Source: Lactiplantibacillus paraplantarum (GTDB lineage Bacteria; Bacillota; Bacilli; Lactobacillales; Lactobacillaceae). From it: 64,000 nt of DNA. The stretch lies in assembly GCF_003641145.1 (NCBI RefSeq), contig NZ_CP032744.1, forward strand, positions 2,728,001-2,792,000. Direction: 5' to 3'. A program made the position numbers and the translations under genes. Below, piece after piece: positions 63,432 through 64,000 of the stretch (its first letter is position 1; every line of letters begins with the position of its first letter). The notes beneath the pieces are model-generated. The model was not told where the DNA came from. It ran no database searches and saw only the letters and a program-made list of their open reading frames with translations.

Positions 63432-64000
63432 CTAGCTTAAACGTGATGCTAAATCATCAATTTTCACAACGTTCACTTGTTTAGCTAAGTCGCCTTTTTC
63501 AACTAATCCTGGTCCGCTGACGACACACTGACCTTTCTTCAAAGTTGTCAATTCTTGTTCAAATTTATTCTGCTCAACTCGATCGGAGCTTAGGATTTTT
63601 GCAACTGCTTTAGTTTGACTCTCGGGAGGCAAGAAATGAACCTGCTCTGCAGCGTTATAAATTGCATCCACTTCGCCTTTAATACTACTCAAAGACTGTG
63701 TCGCAAATAATCCTGAGAACCCAAATTTCCGACCTTCTCGTAGGATCTTAACAGTTGGAGAATCCTTATCAAAGTTTAAATTCTGAACCTCGTCTAAAAA
63801 GATTGGATAAATTAACTTTTTGTCAGAATTAAGCTTGGCATAATTAATAAGATCCCATAATAGAAATTCAATCATTGCATTTTGTAATGAAGCTGGATAA
63901 CCGCTTAGTTGAATAATATTAGTTTTCCCTGTCGTTCCAAAATAATTTGACCAGTCAAAATTCTCTTTGTATGTGAACGGATCTCTCATCAGTAACGCTT
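63432..64000 (-). CDS. HerA/FtsK-type ATPase, C-terminal part (DptH-like), runs off right edge
   Basis: The last about 189 residues of a larger protein; the frame stays open to the window edge. Walker B-like IFLDEVQNL, then KILREGRKFGFSGLFATQSL, a helicase sensor stretch usual in HerA-type ATPases, and FLPPESQTKAVAKIL. The pattern resembles the C-terminus of DptH, the helicase of phosphorothioate-dependent restriction (DptFGH), but the N-terminus and partners are out of view. A conjugation ATPase is the alternative. Confidence 0.65.
   Translation of the reverse strand, partial: ALLMRDPFTYKENFDWSNYFGTTGKTNIIQLSGYPASLQNAMIEFLLWDLINYAKLNSDKKLIYPIFLDEVQNLNFDKDSPTVKILREGRKFGFSGLFATQSLSSIKGEVDAIYNAAEQVHFLPPESQTKAVAKILSSDRVEQNKFEQELTTLKKGQCVVSGPGLVEKGDLAKQVNVVKIDDLASRLS

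Overview
The window looks like chromosome from a Lactiplantibacillus (L. plantarum-group) lactobacillus. The evidence is moderate GC, AAGGAGG-type ribosome sites, many ATG/TTG/GTG starts, surface proteins ending in the LPQTxE sorting motif typical of this group, a csc-type surface cluster, a NapA/NhaP-type antiporter, a beta-glucoside PTS operon with a LicT antiterminator, and phosphoglycerate mutase (gpmA) sequence. The species name is an inference.

Layout. 1-1.5 kb: start of a BspA-like surface protein and a small LPQTDE protein, read leftwards. 1.9-11.6 kb: metabolic genes with divergent regulators (hydrolase/LysR, antiporter, NudC, reductase/TetR, a broken LysR beside a fumarate-reductase-like flavoprotein). 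12-15.5 kb: a 1163-residue LRR/MucBP adhesin. 15.7-18.8 kb: Dps, small membrane proteins, and a carboxymuconolactone decarboxylase/MerR pair. 18.8-23.2 kb: a beta-glucoside PTS-bglA-licT operon with RAT terminator and cre sites. 23.3-29.6 kb: YxeA-like and zinc-ribbon proteins, MazG-like and DUF3781 proteins, and a membrane-anchored XRE/ABC transporter operon. 30.8-37.5 kb: a redox cluster (two SDRs, zinc alcohol dehydrogenase, NAD(P)-binding protein, CMD protein, NTF2-like protein, RibD-like reductase) around one LysR gene. Three promoters there carry the same LysR-type operator at the same position. 38-45.2 kb: an LDH2-type dehydrogenase, an L,D-transpeptidase, a decayed bacteriocin-export accessory gene, an MFS transporter behind a probable attenuator, a methyltransferase, and the severed 3' end of gpmA.

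45.5-50.6 kb is an insertion-sequence cluster: an IS30-family element split by an IS5-family element, then two more IS30-family elements that closely flank a CzrA-like ArsR repressor and a CDF-like cation transporter. 50.6-55.9 kb is a leftward operon-like block ending in a tyrosine integrase. It holds three Mor-family HTH proteins alternating with two related membrane proteins, a zinc-ribbon membrane protein, a lipoprotein broken exactly at its lipobox, a 27-residue peptide and a DUF1643 protein. 56.2-61.0 kb is a second integrative unit whose genes overlap stop-to-start: a minimal family A DNA polymerase, an unknown protein, an SF3 helicase, an excisionase-like HTH protein and a second tyrosine integrase. 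To the right lie a 405-residue AT-rich protein of unknown function, another pseudogene, and the C-terminal part of a HerA/FtsK-type ATPase resembling DptH, which may be the edge of a defence island.

Decay is a theme. A broken LysR, an HxlR remnant, a DJ-1/PfpI fragment, a MazE-like remnant, a bacteriocin accessory pseudogene, truncated gpmA, and three degenerate copies of one small unknown gene are all visible. No rRNA, tRNA or CRISPR array was recognised.
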